NCBI GenBank assembly: GCA_030431455.1
Contig: JAUIJE010000014.1
Coordinates: 62,001 to 126,000 of the forward strand
DNA: 64,000 nucleotides
Direction of reading: 5' to 3'
From: a bacterium
GTDB taxonomy: Bacteria > Myxococcota > UBA727 > JAUIJE01
Shown here: piece after piece, positions 16,096-24,166 of the stretch
How the letters are laid out: each line of letters begins with the position of its first letter
Position numbering within the stretch: the stretch's first letter is position 1
The notes under the pieces: generated by a model
What the model saw: only the letters and a program-made list of their open reading frames with translations
What the model was told of the DNA's origin: nothing
Database searches by the model: none
Translations under genes and position numbers: made by a program

Positions 16096-16632
16096 ATGGG
16101 CAAAGCGCGCGAATCCAGGGCGGACATCGCTGACTACGAAGCCGTGGCCGGCGAGGCGGTGGGCCGGGTGATCGAGTTTTGGGGGTTCAAGCGCAACCAA
16201 GGGCGGCTGTGGGCTTTGCTCTATATGCGCGGTCACCCGCTCACCGCCCAAGAGATCATGGACGCCCTGGCGATCAGCAAAGGCGCGGTCAGCATCCTCA
16301 CCAAAGAGCTCGAGGGCTGGGGGGTGCTCAAGCGCCGCCGGGACCTGGGCGACGGTTTGTTGCGGTACGAGGCCGAGGCCGAGCTGCTCAAGATGGTGGC
16401 CCACGTGGTGCGCCGCCGGGAGTTCAACCTGGTGAGCGACGTGCGGGCCTCGCTGGAGGAGGCCCGGGACTTGGCCAAGGCGGACGGCGCGGACAAGGCG
16501 GTGATCGCCCGGATTGACACAATGTTGCTGCTCGCCCGGGTGGCGGACAGCACCGTGCGCTTCCTGCTCGACCGGGTCCCCACCGAGCTGAATGAGGTGG
16601 CGTCGTTGTTCGCGCCGTTCAAAAAAAGCTAG
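16096..16632 (+). CDS. GbsR/MarR-family transcriptional regulator
   Basis: 178 residues. The N-terminal half has the winged-helix pattern of the GbsR branch of MarR: R-V-I-E-F-W-G-F-K-R-N-Q-G-R-L-W-A-L-L-Y, then L-T-A-Q-E-I-M-D-A-L-A-I-S-K-G-A-V-S (recognition helix, about 53-70) and the wing W-G-V-L-K-R-R-R. A helical C-terminal half follows, with D-T-M-L-L-L-A-R-V-A. It is cytosolic and DNA-binding, probably controlling the prenyl synthase through the near-palindrome at 15067-15086. The effector is unknown. A repeated hairpin element starts 11 bases after the stop. Confidence 0.85.
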   Translation: MGKARESRADIADYEAVAGEAVGRVIEFWGFKRNQGRLWALLYMRGHPLTAQEIMDALAISKGAVSILTKELEGWGVLKRRRDLGDGLLRYEAEAELLKMVAHVVRRREFNLVSDVRASLEEARDLAKADGADKAVIARIDTMLLLARVADSTVRFLLDRVPTELNEVASLFAPFKKS

Positions 16633-16642
16633 AACGCATCTG

Positions 16643-16674
16643 GCCACGACGAGCGCCCCGTCGGCGTCTCGTCG
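16643..16674. repeat. Dispersed bulged hairpin element, copy B
   Basis: CGACGAG-CGCC pairs with GGCG-T-CTCGTCG with the same single-base bulge and the same GGCCA flank as the copy at 6921-6952. It also lies directly behind a stop codon. The remaining bases to 16861 show no gene. Confidence 0.7.
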
Positions 16675-16861
16675 CAAAGCGCCAGCTCTTCTCGAACTCA
16701 CGTTTGGGTTTTTGCTGCAATGGCATACGGGCTGAAACCTCGCTGAACCGCGTGCAGATCACGTCGTGCGCCCCCTCACGCAGGTTGGGGCGGAAATGAC
16801 CGAGACTGCTGGCTTCAACACAAGCGCGTTCGGCGGTGAGGGCCGGACAAGGAGGATTGGG

Positions 16862-17278
16862 ATGGCGATTGGATATTCGGTGTGGATGCTGCTGTTGGGG
16901 GTCTTGGGCGCGGCGAATCTCATCATCGCGAAAAAGCCCGATGCCAAAGAAGTCATCGCCAAGATCTCGCCGTACCAAGGCTGGATCGGCGCCATCTCCG
17001 CGCTCGGCGGCGTGTGGTGGATCATCTACGCGGTGCTCAACATCGGTTGGCTCACCTCGGCGCCCATCGCCTGGGCGACGTTGGCCGCGGTGGCCGGGGT
17101 GCAGCTGTGCCTCGGGTTGCTGCTCGGGGTCGGCGTGATCAAGACCTTCGTCAAACAAGCCGAAGCGCAGGCCAAGATGAACGACATGGTCACCAAGCTC
17201 GCGCCCTACCAGGGCATTCTCGGCTTGGTCGCCATCGGCCTCGGCATCTGGGGGCTGGTGTCGTTCTTTATCTTCTGA
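16862..17278 (+). CDS. Small integral membrane protein, four predicted helices
   Basis: 138 residues from the ATG at 16862, chosen because AAGGAGG sits seven bases upstream. Predicted helices lie at about 4-22, 40-60, 66-90 and 115-136. A repeated motif, A-K-I-S-P-Y-Q-G-W-I-G-A-I and T-K-L-A-P-Y-Q-G-I-L-G-L-V, occurs before helices 2 and 4, so the protein looks like an internal duplication. I do not recognise the family. A strong terminator follows. Confidence 0.7.
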   Translation: MAIGYSVWMLLLGVLGAANLIIAKKPDAKEVIAKISPYQGWIGAISALGGVWWIIYAVLNIGWLTSAPIAWATLAAVAGVQLCLGLLLGVGVIKTFVKQAEAQAKMNDMVTKLAPYQGILGLVAIGLGIWGLVSFFIF

Positions 17279-17314
17279 GCCGCGATCGCACCCAGCCCCG
17301 GCTGGGTCGAGCGT

Positions 17315-17344
17315 AAAAAGGGCACCCTGCGGGGTGCCCTTTTT
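17315..17344. terminator. Bidirectional intrinsic terminator
   Basis: AAAAAGGGCACCC-TGCG-GGGTGCCCTTTTT: an 8-bp G/C stem with A-run and T-run on its two sides. It sits between convergent genes ending at 17278 and 17363. Confidence 0.92.
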
Positions 17345-17362
17345 GCTTGGGGCGAATGCCGA

Positions 17363-17863
17363 TCAGAACGGCTCGAGACAAGACTCGCTTTGGTCGACGA
17401 CGCAAGTCCCCGCCGCGCAGCGGGGCTCGAAGGTGTAATTGCCGTCGCAGCCGGTGTGCCGCTCCCGCATCGGGGCGCATGCTTCGTCCTCCAAGAACCG
17501 TTCGGTCATGCGTTCGACCCGTTCTTGCCAGGCGGTGTTGGTCACCGCGCAGTGGTCGTAGAAAAACCACAGCGAACACTCACAGGCCCAGCCGGTGCAC
17601 ACCAAGTGACAGTCCGCGTCGGTCTCACACGCCAACGCGCCCTGGTCGACGGCGCGGTCGTACGCCTGCCGCAACGGTGGCTCGGCGGTGTTGTCATCGG
17701 GATAGTCACAGCACAGGGTGTCGATCTCGGCCAACGTGATGTCGTCCGAGGGCGCGGGGCAGGCCTCCGGCTCGCCGGGCTCTTCCCCCGGGCTCCCGCC
17801 CGTGCAGCCGGCCCCCGCGAGCACAACCAGCAAGGTGAGACCAACGGGGCGCGCCCCGCGCAC
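17363..17863 (-). CDS. Cys-rich lipoprotein, unrecognised
   Basis: 166 residues from a GTG at 17863; a TTG at 17893 would add ten. Signal V-R-G-A-R-P-V-G-L-T-L-L-V-V-L-A-G-A-G-C gives a lipobox. The mature part holds about a dozen Cys, including L-C-C-D-Y, C-E-T-D-A-D-C-H-L-V-C-T-G-W-A-C-E-C and R-C-A-A-G-T-C. Such E-T-D-A-D-C-x-x-V-x-T patterns occur in myxobacterial secreted proteins. Probably disulfide-bonded and exported. Function unknown. Confidence 0.7.
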   Translation of the reverse strand: MRGARPVGLTLLVVLAGAGCTGGSPGEEPGEPEACPAPSDDITLAEIDTLCCDYPDDNTAEPPLRQAYDRAVDQGALACETDADCHLVCTGWACECSLWFFYDHCAVTNTAWQERVERMTERFLEDEACAPMRERHTGCDGNYTFEPRCAAGTCVVDQSESCLEPF

Positions 17864-18028
17864 AAAAAATCGCCACCTCAGGAAAGCCCCCAATCCACAA
17901 AGAGTGTAGCCGGAGGCCCAAACCCTGCCAGATCACGCATGGATCGCGGGGCTTGGCGCCAATCAGAGGCGGACAACCCCGGTTTGTGTGCGCGCAGGTC
18001 CCGGGTATTCAGGCGGCGGGAGGCGAAC

Positions 18029-19192
18029 ATGGTGCGGTGGTGGAGCGGATGTGGGGCCTTGGCGCTGGGGACGTGGTGGTTGCTCGGGCTCAGCGCGTGC
18101 CCGGCGACGTGTGTGCCGGGCGAATCGCAAGCCTGCGCGTGCGACGACGGTGATGATGGGGCCCAGGTCTGTCTGGACGACGGCAGTTTTGGGGAATGTT
18201 CCTGCAACGGCGATGGCGATGGCGATGGCGATGGTGACGGTGATGGTGACGGCGACGGCGACGGCGATGGTGACGGTGACGGCGACGGTGACGGCGACGG
18301 TGACGGCGACGGTGACGGCGATGGTGAGGCCTTGGCGGGTGTGTCGTTCATGGAACGTTTTGTCGGGTTGTGGTCGGGGCCGGCGGACTCGAGCACCGCG
18401 CTCGGCGACTTCCCGATCATGACCATGGACGCGCGGCCCATCTCCGATCACACGCTGTTCGCGCGGGGTGACCTCGACGGGGACAACAGCATTCGATTCC
18501 TGTTCGACGTCGAGACCATCGACGGCGAGGACCTGTTCATCTACCGCAACGGGGGCTACTTCGCCGGCGCGCTGCGCGACTCGCGCACCAAGATCGAGAC
18601 CGCCGACCCGGTCAACGGCACCTATCGCTTCTGCGCCGTCCACGGTGGGTTCTGCAACCCCAACCCCGGCTGCGACTACATCGACGCCGTGTGGCAGTTC
18701 GACGGGGACGACAAGGTCAGCCTCGACGTGACCGTGTGTGGGCAGCCCCACGTATTGTGGCAAGCGGACCGCATCGAGACCCGCGACGCCCCGGCCCCGT
18801 TCCCGGTGGACCTGACCCCCCAGGACGACGGCACCGGCCCCTACCCGGACATGCCCAGCGTCGACGTGACCTTGGGGTGGAACGATCCTGCGCCCGCCGG
18901 CGCGCAGCTCATCCTGTCGCTGTCGGTGAGCCCCTGTCCGCTCAATCCCCTGTCGCCCTGCGCGGTGAGCCGCACCTTCCTCGTCATCCTCGCCGGGGGC
19001 GAAACCTCCACCGCGTTCACCCTCGATCAAGTGCACCCCGGCCCCTATTCGCTCAACGTGTTGTTCGACGCCGACGCCAACTTCTTCCCCAGCTCCGGTG
19101 ACCGCATCTCACCGTTCAACGCTTCGGTCACCGTCGACGCCGCCGGGGACAACACCATCAACACCACGGTCAACACCCCCCTCCCGTTCTAG
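18029..19192 (+). CDS. Lipoprotein with Cys module, GDGD linker and C-terminal beta domain
   Basis: 387 residues from the ATG at 18029 (GGGAGG upstream). Layout: signal peptide with lipobox L-S-A-C (about 21-24); a Cys module of the C-x-P-G-E-S-Q-A-C-A-C-D-D-G-x-x-G-A-Q-x-C type (about 28-58), widespread in myxobacterial surface proteins; a GDGD linker of about 40 residues; then about 280 residues of likely beta structure with segments such as H-T-L-F-A-R-G-D-L-D-G-D-N and a late domain resembling an Ig-like or carrier fold (D-V-T-L-G-W-N). It is probably surface-exposed. Activity unknown. Confidence 0.75.
   Translation: MVRWWSGCGALALGTWWLLGLSACPATCVPGESQACACDDGDDGAQVCLDDGSFGECSCNGDGDGDGDGDGDGDGDGDGDGDGDGDGDGDGDGDGDGDGEALAGVSFMERFVGLWSGPADSSTALGDFPIMTMDARPISDHTLFARGDLDGDNSIRFLFDVETIDGEDLFIYRNGGYFAGALRDSRTKIETADPVNGTYRFCAVHGGFCNPNPGCDYIDAVWQFDGDDKVSLDVTVCGQPHVLWQADRIETRDAPAPFPVDLTPQDDGTGPYPDMPSVDVTLGWNDPAPAGAQLILSLSVSPCPLNPLSPCAVSRTFLVILAGGETSTAFTLDQVHPGPYSLNVLFDADANFFPSSGDRISPFNASVTVDAAGDNTINTTVNTPLPF
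18205..18330. repeat. Gly-Asp coding microsatellite
   Basis: Tandem GGCGAT/GGTGAC six-base units on the plus strand encoding an uninterrupted GDGD run. This is the third such tract in the window, in a gene otherwise unrelated to the other two. Confidence 0.9.
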
Positions 19193-19305
19193 CCAGGGCG
19201 TCCGCGGCCCCGGCCGGCGTGGCGGGGACGAAACTGTGGCTGCACCCAGGCGGCGTGGCACACTCCGTGGACCGGTCGCGCCCCCCGGTTCTGCAGGAGT
19301 CCCTG

Positions 19306-20142
19306 ATGTCCGTTGCTGTGCTCTCCCGTCGGTTCGGCTTGGCCCTTTTCATGCTCGCGGCGGTCGGGCCGTCGTCGGGGGCATGGGCCGAGCCCCTCCC
19401 GCTCGGCGTACATTCCCTGTCGCCCCTCGACGAGACGCGGCTGCCGCCCAACCGTCCCCATGTCTACGGCGTGGGCGATCCGGAGTTCGGGGCGGAGGCC
19501 ACCGCCACGTGGTGCGACGATCCCGACGGCATCGGGGAGCCTTGCGAAGGGCAATCGATGGCCCGCGAGGCGCTCGTGTGCGACGACGACTACGGCTGCC
19601 TGTTTCGGTACCGGTTCCCCGGCGATTTGGTGCCGGGCACGGTGGTGCGCGTACAGCTCGAAAATCCCCCGCAGGGTTTTGCGTTCATCGAGGGCCGCTT
19701 CGGGGCCGACGCGTTCGACGACCCTGACGCGCCGTTGCTCGGCGCGCCCGACGTGCAGTTCGAGCCGACGGTGGTGGTCACGTCGATCAACGCGGTCGAC
19801 GACGGCGGGCTCGGCCACCTCCTGGTGTTCATGGGCGATGCCGACGAGGCGGAGCTGTCCCCGGTGACCGCGGTTCTGCCCGGCGCCAACGGCACACAAA
19901 GCCTGCGCACCGCGGTCGCGGACCCGGCCGAAGCCCGCGAGGTGTGTGTGCAGTACAGCGCGGTCGACCTCGCGGGCAACGAATCCCCACGCAGCGAGCG
20001 CGTGTGCGGCGAGGTGGGGGGCGCGATCCTCGGCGCGCTGGGGGGCTGCACCCACGTCGAGACCGGGCGCGGGGGGCCGGCGGGCGTGCTCGCGCTGGTG
20101 GCGCTCGGCTGGCGCACCCGTCGTCGTCGCCGCCGGGCCTAG
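19306..20142 (+). CDS. Secreted protein with MYXO-CTERM-like sorting tail
   Basis: 278 residues from the ATG at 19306 (CAGGAG upstream), with a Sec signal ending about A-W-A-E. The middle resembles an Ig-like/bacterial surface domain (P-x-N-R-P-H-V-Y-G-V-G-D, later V-D-L-A-G-N-E-S). The C-terminus has the tripartite layout of the MYXO-CTERM sorting signal: G-G-C, then a hydrophobic helix (G-V-L-A-L-V-A-L-G-W), then a run of eight basic residues. In that system the Cys is processed and the protein retained on the cell surface. It overlaps the convergent cytochrome gene by four bases at the stop codons. Confidence 0.75.
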   Translation: MSVAVLSRRFGLALFMLAAVGPSSGAWAEPLPLGVHSLSPLDETRLPPNRPHVYGVGDPEFGAEATATWCDDPDGIGEPCEGQSMAREALVCDDDYGCLFRYRFPGDLVPGTVVRVQLENPPQGFAFIEGRFGADAFDDPDAPLLGAPDVQFEPTVVVTSINAVDDGGLGHLLVFMGDADEAELSPVTAVLPGANGTQSLRTAVADPAEAREVCVQYSAVDLAGNESPRSERVCGEVGGAILGALGGCTHVETGRGGPAGVLALVALGWRTRRRRRRA

Positions 20143-21050
20143 CCCGCGGGCACCTCGGCCCAGAACACCCCGCGAAAATCACCCGCGGCATACCCGGTGG
20201 CGTGATCGTCCGGGTACTTCGCGGCCAGTTCGGCCTGTACGCCTGGGGCCAAATCCGTGCCGTGACATTGTAGACAGAGCGGCCCCACCGCGATGGGCTC
20301 GACGTAGCCGAGCCCGCCGCCGGGCAGGTCGGCGGTCAGATAGGGCACGTCCCGGGATTGTCCCAGGCTGCGCAACAGCGGCGCGGCCCACGCCGGGGGG
20401 GTGTTGCCCGGGTTGCGCAGCCGCTCGCTGGCGCGGCCCACCTTCACCGTGGTCGACGCCGCCTGCGCGATCTTGGGCGCGTCGAGGTGACAAGCGTCCA
20501 CCGCCCCGGCCGCGCCCTTGGCTTGGATGGCCTTTTGCAACGTACCCATCAGGCCCTGTTTGAGCGGGCCGAGCGCGGCTTTCCCCTTTTGGACCTGGGC
20601 GTCGTCGAGCGGGCGGGGGGCGGGGGGCGGCATCAACCGCGCGCTCAGGCCCGGGCGCCGTCCGCCTTCCTCCGCCCCGTAGTGGGTGGCGAGATAGCTG
20701 ACGATGGTGTGCTCGGTCTTTTCATCGAAGGGCCAAAGTCCCTGCGTCTTTTGCATCCAGCGGATGAGGCCCACCCAATGCTCTTCATCGCCGCGGTTCT
20801 GGATGACCAGCTTGGCACTGTGACAGACCGTGCACTGGCCTTTGACCAACTCGAACCCCTCGGCCACCACCAGCCCGGTGTCGGCGTCCACCGGGAGCGC
20901 GCCGGCTTTGTCCGACGGGGGGGCTTGGCCGAGCACCGGCCGGGCGGGGGCGGGGGCGGCCTGCACCGCCGGCGGGGGCGGGGGCGCGGCCGAGGGGGTA
21001 CAGGCGGAAAACGCCACCAAGCAGCCCAGGCCGAGGAGCACCCCGCGCAT
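20139..21050 (-). CDS. Sulfite dehydrogenase cytochrome subunit (SorB-like) fused to a Tll0287-like haem domain
   Basis: 303 residues. A lipoprotein-type signal (F-S-A-C, Cys about 17) and Pro/Ala linker precede a monohaem cytochrome c domain with C73-T-V-C-H77 and a later W-P-F-D-E-K-T-E segment, as in SorB-type partners of sulfite dehydrogenase. From about 155 to the end is a DUF3365/Tll0287-like domain with C-H-L-D-A-P-K-I-A, R-L-R-N-P-G-N-T-P-P-A-W and a second haem site C259-L-Q-C-H263. The ATG overlaps the SorA-like gene's TGA by one base, so the two are coupled. Predicted role: accept electrons from sulfite oxidation in the periplasm. Confidence 0.82.
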   Translation of the reverse strand: MRGVLLGLGCLVAFSACTPSAAPPPPPAVQAAPAPARPVLGQAPPSDKAGALPVDADTGLVVAEGFELVKGQCTVCHSAKLVIQNRGDEEHWVGLIRWMQKTQGLWPFDEKTEHTIVSYLATHYGAEEGGRRPGLSARLMPPPAPRPLDDAQVQKGKAALGPLKQGLMGTLQKAIQAKGAAGAVDACHLDAPKIAQAASTTVKVGRASERLRNPGNTPPAWAAPLLRSLGQSRDVPYLTADLPGGGLGYVEPIAVGPLCLQCHGTDLAPGVQAELAAKYPDDHATGYAAGDFRGVFWAEVPAG

Positions 21051-22291
21051 CACGAGACCCGCACCGCGATGCGGTGACACGCGTTGTTCAAGTATCCCTT
21101 GGGGTTCCAGCCGGGCACGACCATGGGCTGGCTTTGGCCGCGGGCGTCGGTGGCCCGGGCCCAGACCTCGTAGTAGCCGGCCTCGGGGAAGGCCACGCGG
21201 GTTTCGAAGTGCTGCCACGCGAGGCGGTTTTTGGCTTTGCGCAGCTTGGCCCGCTGCCAGGTGGCGCCGAAGTCGATGGACACCTCCACCTGTTTGACCG
21301 CGAGCTCGCCGGCCCAGGCGTGACCGCGCAGTGACATGGGTTTGCCCGCGGGGTGCACCAGGCCTGAGCCCGGAAACGTGATCAAGGACTTCACCGGCAT
21401 CGACTCGATGATGCACATCTCCTCGTCGGGCACGTCCTCCCCGGGGGCCACCGGGCGGCAGGGCACGCGGTAGGAATGGCCTTCCATCTTGGGCCCGTCG
21501 TGCACCCGATCGCGGACCGCCAAGCGGGTGAGCCACTTGCCCGAGGCCGAGGCGGGAAAGCCCCCCGCCACCAACCGCAAGGGGGCCCCGTGCAGCGCGG
21601 GGATGGCCTCGCCGTTCATGGCCCATGCCACCAATGTTTCTGGTTGGTTGGCTTTGGCCAGGGGCACCCCCCGGCTGATCACGACCTTGTCCTTGTTGCC
21701 CGACAGGTGGGTGTCCGCGCCGTAGTAGCCCACGTACTTGGCGTTGGGCTTGACCCCCGCGGCCTGGAGCACATCCCGCAGCCGCGCCCCGGTCCACTCC
21801 GCGCTCGACACCGCGCCGGTGGTCCATTGGTTGCCCTTGGCATTGGGCCGAAACTCCGCCCGGCCATTGCCGCCGCACTCCAACGTGAGCTGGTAGGTGT
21901 AGGCCCGAAATCGTTTCTGGAGCTCTTGGAGGGTCAAGGTCACCGGCGCGTTCACCGCTTCGCCGTCGATGGTCAGGGTCCAGGTCGCGGGGTCCACCGT
22001 TGCCGGGGCAATGCCATTGTTGCGCACAAACATGCGGTGCGCGGGGGTGATCTCGTCGTCGAGCAGATGGGCCGGGACCTCGGCGTTGAGGGGCCGGTCG
22101 TTGAGGGTGATGAGCCCTGGGTCCTTGCCCGCCAAGCCCTCGGCGGCGAGGGCCACGGGGACCAGACCCGCAGGGAAGTGTCGCGCGAACGGCACCGACA
22201 GGCCGAGCACGGTGCCCACCGCGGCCGCGCCGGAGTCGGCGAGAAAGCCGCGGCGCCCTTTGTGATACCGGGAACGGGGAGGTTGGGTCAT
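21050..22291 (-). CDS. Sulfite dehydrogenase molybdopterin subunit (SorA/SoxC/sulfite oxidase family)
   Basis: 413 residues. A twin-arginine-type leader (G-R-R-G-F-L-A-D-S-G-A-A-A-V-G) indicates export of a folded cofactor protein. Oxidoreductase molybdopterin domain about 75-270, with the cofactor Cys in T-L-E-C-G-G-N-G-R and the G-Y-Y-G-A-D and P-L-R-L-V-A-G-G-F segments. The C-terminal Mo-co dimerisation domain (about 290-410) has V-E-V-S-I-D-F-G-A-T-W and Y-E-V-W-A-R-A-T-D. It should oxidise sulfite to sulfate in the periplasm, passing electrons to the cytochrome encoded next. It lies 21 bases after the rhodanese-fusion gene in the sulfide operon. Confidence 0.9.
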   Translation of the reverse strand: MTQPPRSRYHKGRRGFLADSGAAAVGTVLGLSVPFARHFPAGLVPVALAAEGLAGKDPGLITLNDRPLNAEVPAHLLDDEITPAHRMFVRNNGIAPATVDPATWTLTIDGEAVNAPVTLTLQELQKRFRAYTYQLTLECGGNGRAEFRPNAKGNQWTTGAVSSAEWTGARLRDVLQAAGVKPNAKYVGYYGADTHLSGNKDKVVISRGVPLAKANQPETLVAWAMNGEAIPALHGAPLRLVAGGFPASASGKWLTRLAVRDRVHDGPKMEGHSYRVPCRPVAPGEDVPDEEMCIIESMPVKSLITFPGSGLVHPAGKPMSLRGHAWAGELAVKQVEVSIDFGATWQRAKLRKAKNRLAWQHFETRVAFPEAGYYEVWARATDARGQSQPMVVPGWNPKGYLNNACHRIAVRVS

Positions 22292-22312
22292 GGGCGCCTC
22301 ACGAGCAGGGGG

Positions 22313-24166
22313 TCATGGGTGGGGGCCCAGGGCCACCGCCAATCCGAGGCGGCTGTACTCGGCCCACGACCCGTCGTAGTTGAGCAACCGGGACGCGTCG
22401 TGTCCCGCTTGCCACAAAGCAAAATAGAGAGCAGCCGAACGCGTGCCCGACTGGCAATAGGTCACCACCCGGGTCTCGGCCCGAATGCCGAGGGGGGCGA
22501 CGAGCGCGCGGATCTGGTCGGGGGGCAGCAGCCGGTGGGACTTATCGTCGAGCACCCGGGGCCAATCGAGATGGTGCGCCCCGGGGATGTGGCCCTTGGC
22601 CGCGGCCTTGCGATGCTGCTCTTCGCCGGTGTACTCGACCGCGCTGCGGGTATCGACCAAGGTCGCGCCATCCCAATGGGCATGCACCGTGGCCCAGCGC
22701 GATTGGTCGGGGCTGCCCTGGGCCACCACCCGCACGTCGCCGACCTTGGGCCAGAGGCCCTGGCCCTCGGCGACGCCGTGACCGGCCTGCTTCCAGGCCT
22801 GCAGGCCCCCGTCGAGCACCCGGGCGGGCCGATCCGTGAGGGTGCGCAGTGTCCACCACAGCCGGTAGGGCTCGGGCCCGCCGTCGCCGTAGAGCACGAG
22901 CACGCTGTCCTGGTTGACCCCGCGGGCCCGCAGCGCGGCCTGGAGCTCGGGCGCGGTCCGGGACAGCCCCGGAATGTCATTGTTGGCACTGTAATCGGGG
23001 CGGTCGATGCGCACCGCGCCCGGAATGTGGCCCATCTCGAAGCGGTCCGGCGGGCGCACGTCCAACAACACCAGATCCGGGGCGAGCAGGGCGGCCGCGA
23101 CCTCGTCCACGCTCGCCATCGCCTCGGGGTGGGCGTAGCCGGCGGCGCGGGCTTGGTGGCCCAAAGCGCCCAAAGCCGCCGCGGCCTCGTCGGGGGACGC
23201 GGGGTAATCGAAGTCGGTGCGGGGGGCGGGCTGGGACGCGGCCGCGACCTCGCCGCGCAACGGGGTGCTCATCGCCACCGGCGGCGGCTGGGCCAAGTAC
23301 CAACCGCCCGCGAGCAGGCCCGCGCCCACCAACGTCGGCAGCCACACCCGGTCCTGGGGCAGCCGGACGGGCCAGGCCATCTGGGCGAAGAATGTGTCGG
23401 GGAAGGTCTCGACCCCGTCGAACCCAATGTGACGGGGTGGCTCGTCGGGCATCTTGGCGGTGCCGAACACCCAATCCCAGATGGAAAAGATGATGCCGAA
23501 GTTGACCGTGGTCTTGCTGTCCCCGTCGTAGTCGTGGTGCCAGATGTGCATCCGGGGACTGTTGAGCACGTACTTGAGCGGACCCCAGTCGAGGTTGAGG
23601 TTGGCGTGGTTGAAGTGGCCGACGAGGGTGCCGAAGATGGCGTGGAACATCACCGCCTCGTAGCCGAACCCAAAGAACGCCAGGGGCAGGTAGAGCACGG
23701 ACTTGTAGACCACCACCTCGGTCCACTGAAACCGGAAGGAGACGATCCAGTCCATCTCCCCGTCCTGCACGCTGTGGTGGGTCTTGTGGAACTCCCAGAG
23801 CACCGGGACCCGGTGCAGGAGGTTGTGCACACACCATTGCAGGAAGTCGATCACCAACAGCGCGACCACGATCTGGACCCACACCGGCCACGATGCAGCC
23901 GCATTGCGGTAGACCCCTTCGTACAGGCCGCCGGCTTGCAGCGCGCGGTCGACGTGAGGGAGCACGCGGTGCACCGCGATCCCGTAGAGGATGACGCCGA
24001 GGAAGTGCCCGTTGAACACCAGGTGCAGCACGTCCGACCACAGCCGGGGCCGCAGCTGACGCTGGTCCCGGCGCCACGGGAAAACCCGCTCCAGCACCAC
24101 CAGCAACAACGAGATGCCGGCGAGCGAGAGCGGATAGAGGTAGGGCGAAAGCGCCGCCCAACTCAC
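22313..24166 (-). CDS. Fusion: membrane fatty-acid hydroxylase/sterol desaturase domain + tandem rhodanese
   Basis: 617 residues from a GTG at 24166 that overlaps the preceding stop (GTGA). The N-terminal 290 residues form a fatty acid hydroxylase/sterol desaturase domain: several membrane helices and the His clusters H-N-L-L-H (114-118), H-K-T-H-H (127-131), H-F-N-H (184-187) and H-I-W-H-H (207-211) that would bind two irons. After one more helix (about 276-292) come two rhodanese modules. The first (about 345-455) has no Cys at the active-site loop; the second (about 480-605) has C-Q-S-G-T-R-S. The rhodanese part may transfer sulfane sulfur to sulfite or thiols. The purpose of the membrane di-iron domain here is unknown. 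Confidence 0.88.
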   Translation of the reverse strand: MSWAALSPYLYPLSLAGISLLLVVLERVFPWRRDQRQLRPRLWSDVLHLVFNGHFLGVILYGIAVHRVLPHVDRALQAGGLYEGVYRNAAASWPVWVQIVVALLVIDFLQWCVHNLLHRVPVLWEFHKTHHSVQDGEMDWIVSFRFQWTEVVVYKSVLYLPLAFFGFGYEAVMFHAIFGTLVGHFNHANLNLDWGPLKYVLNSPRMHIWHHDYDGDSKTTVNFGIIFSIWDWVFGTAKMPDEPPRHIGFDGVETFPDTFFAQMAWPVRLPQDRVWLPTLVGAGLLAGGWYLAQPPPVAMSTPLRGEVAAASQPAPRTDFDYPASPDEAAAALGALGHQARAAGYAHPEAMASVDEVAAALLAPDLVLLDVRPPDRFEMGHIPGAVRIDRPDYSANNDIPGLSRTAPELQAALRARGVNQDSVLVLYGDGGPEPYRLWWTLRTLTDRPARVLDGGLQAWKQAGHGVAEGQGLWPKVGDVRVVAQGSPDQSRWATVHAHWDGATLVDTRSAVEYTGEEQHRKAAAKGHIPGAHHLDWPRVLDDKSHRLLPPDQIRALVAPLGIRAETRVVTYCQSGTRSAALYFALWQAGHDASRLLNYDGSWAEYSRLGLAVALGPHP

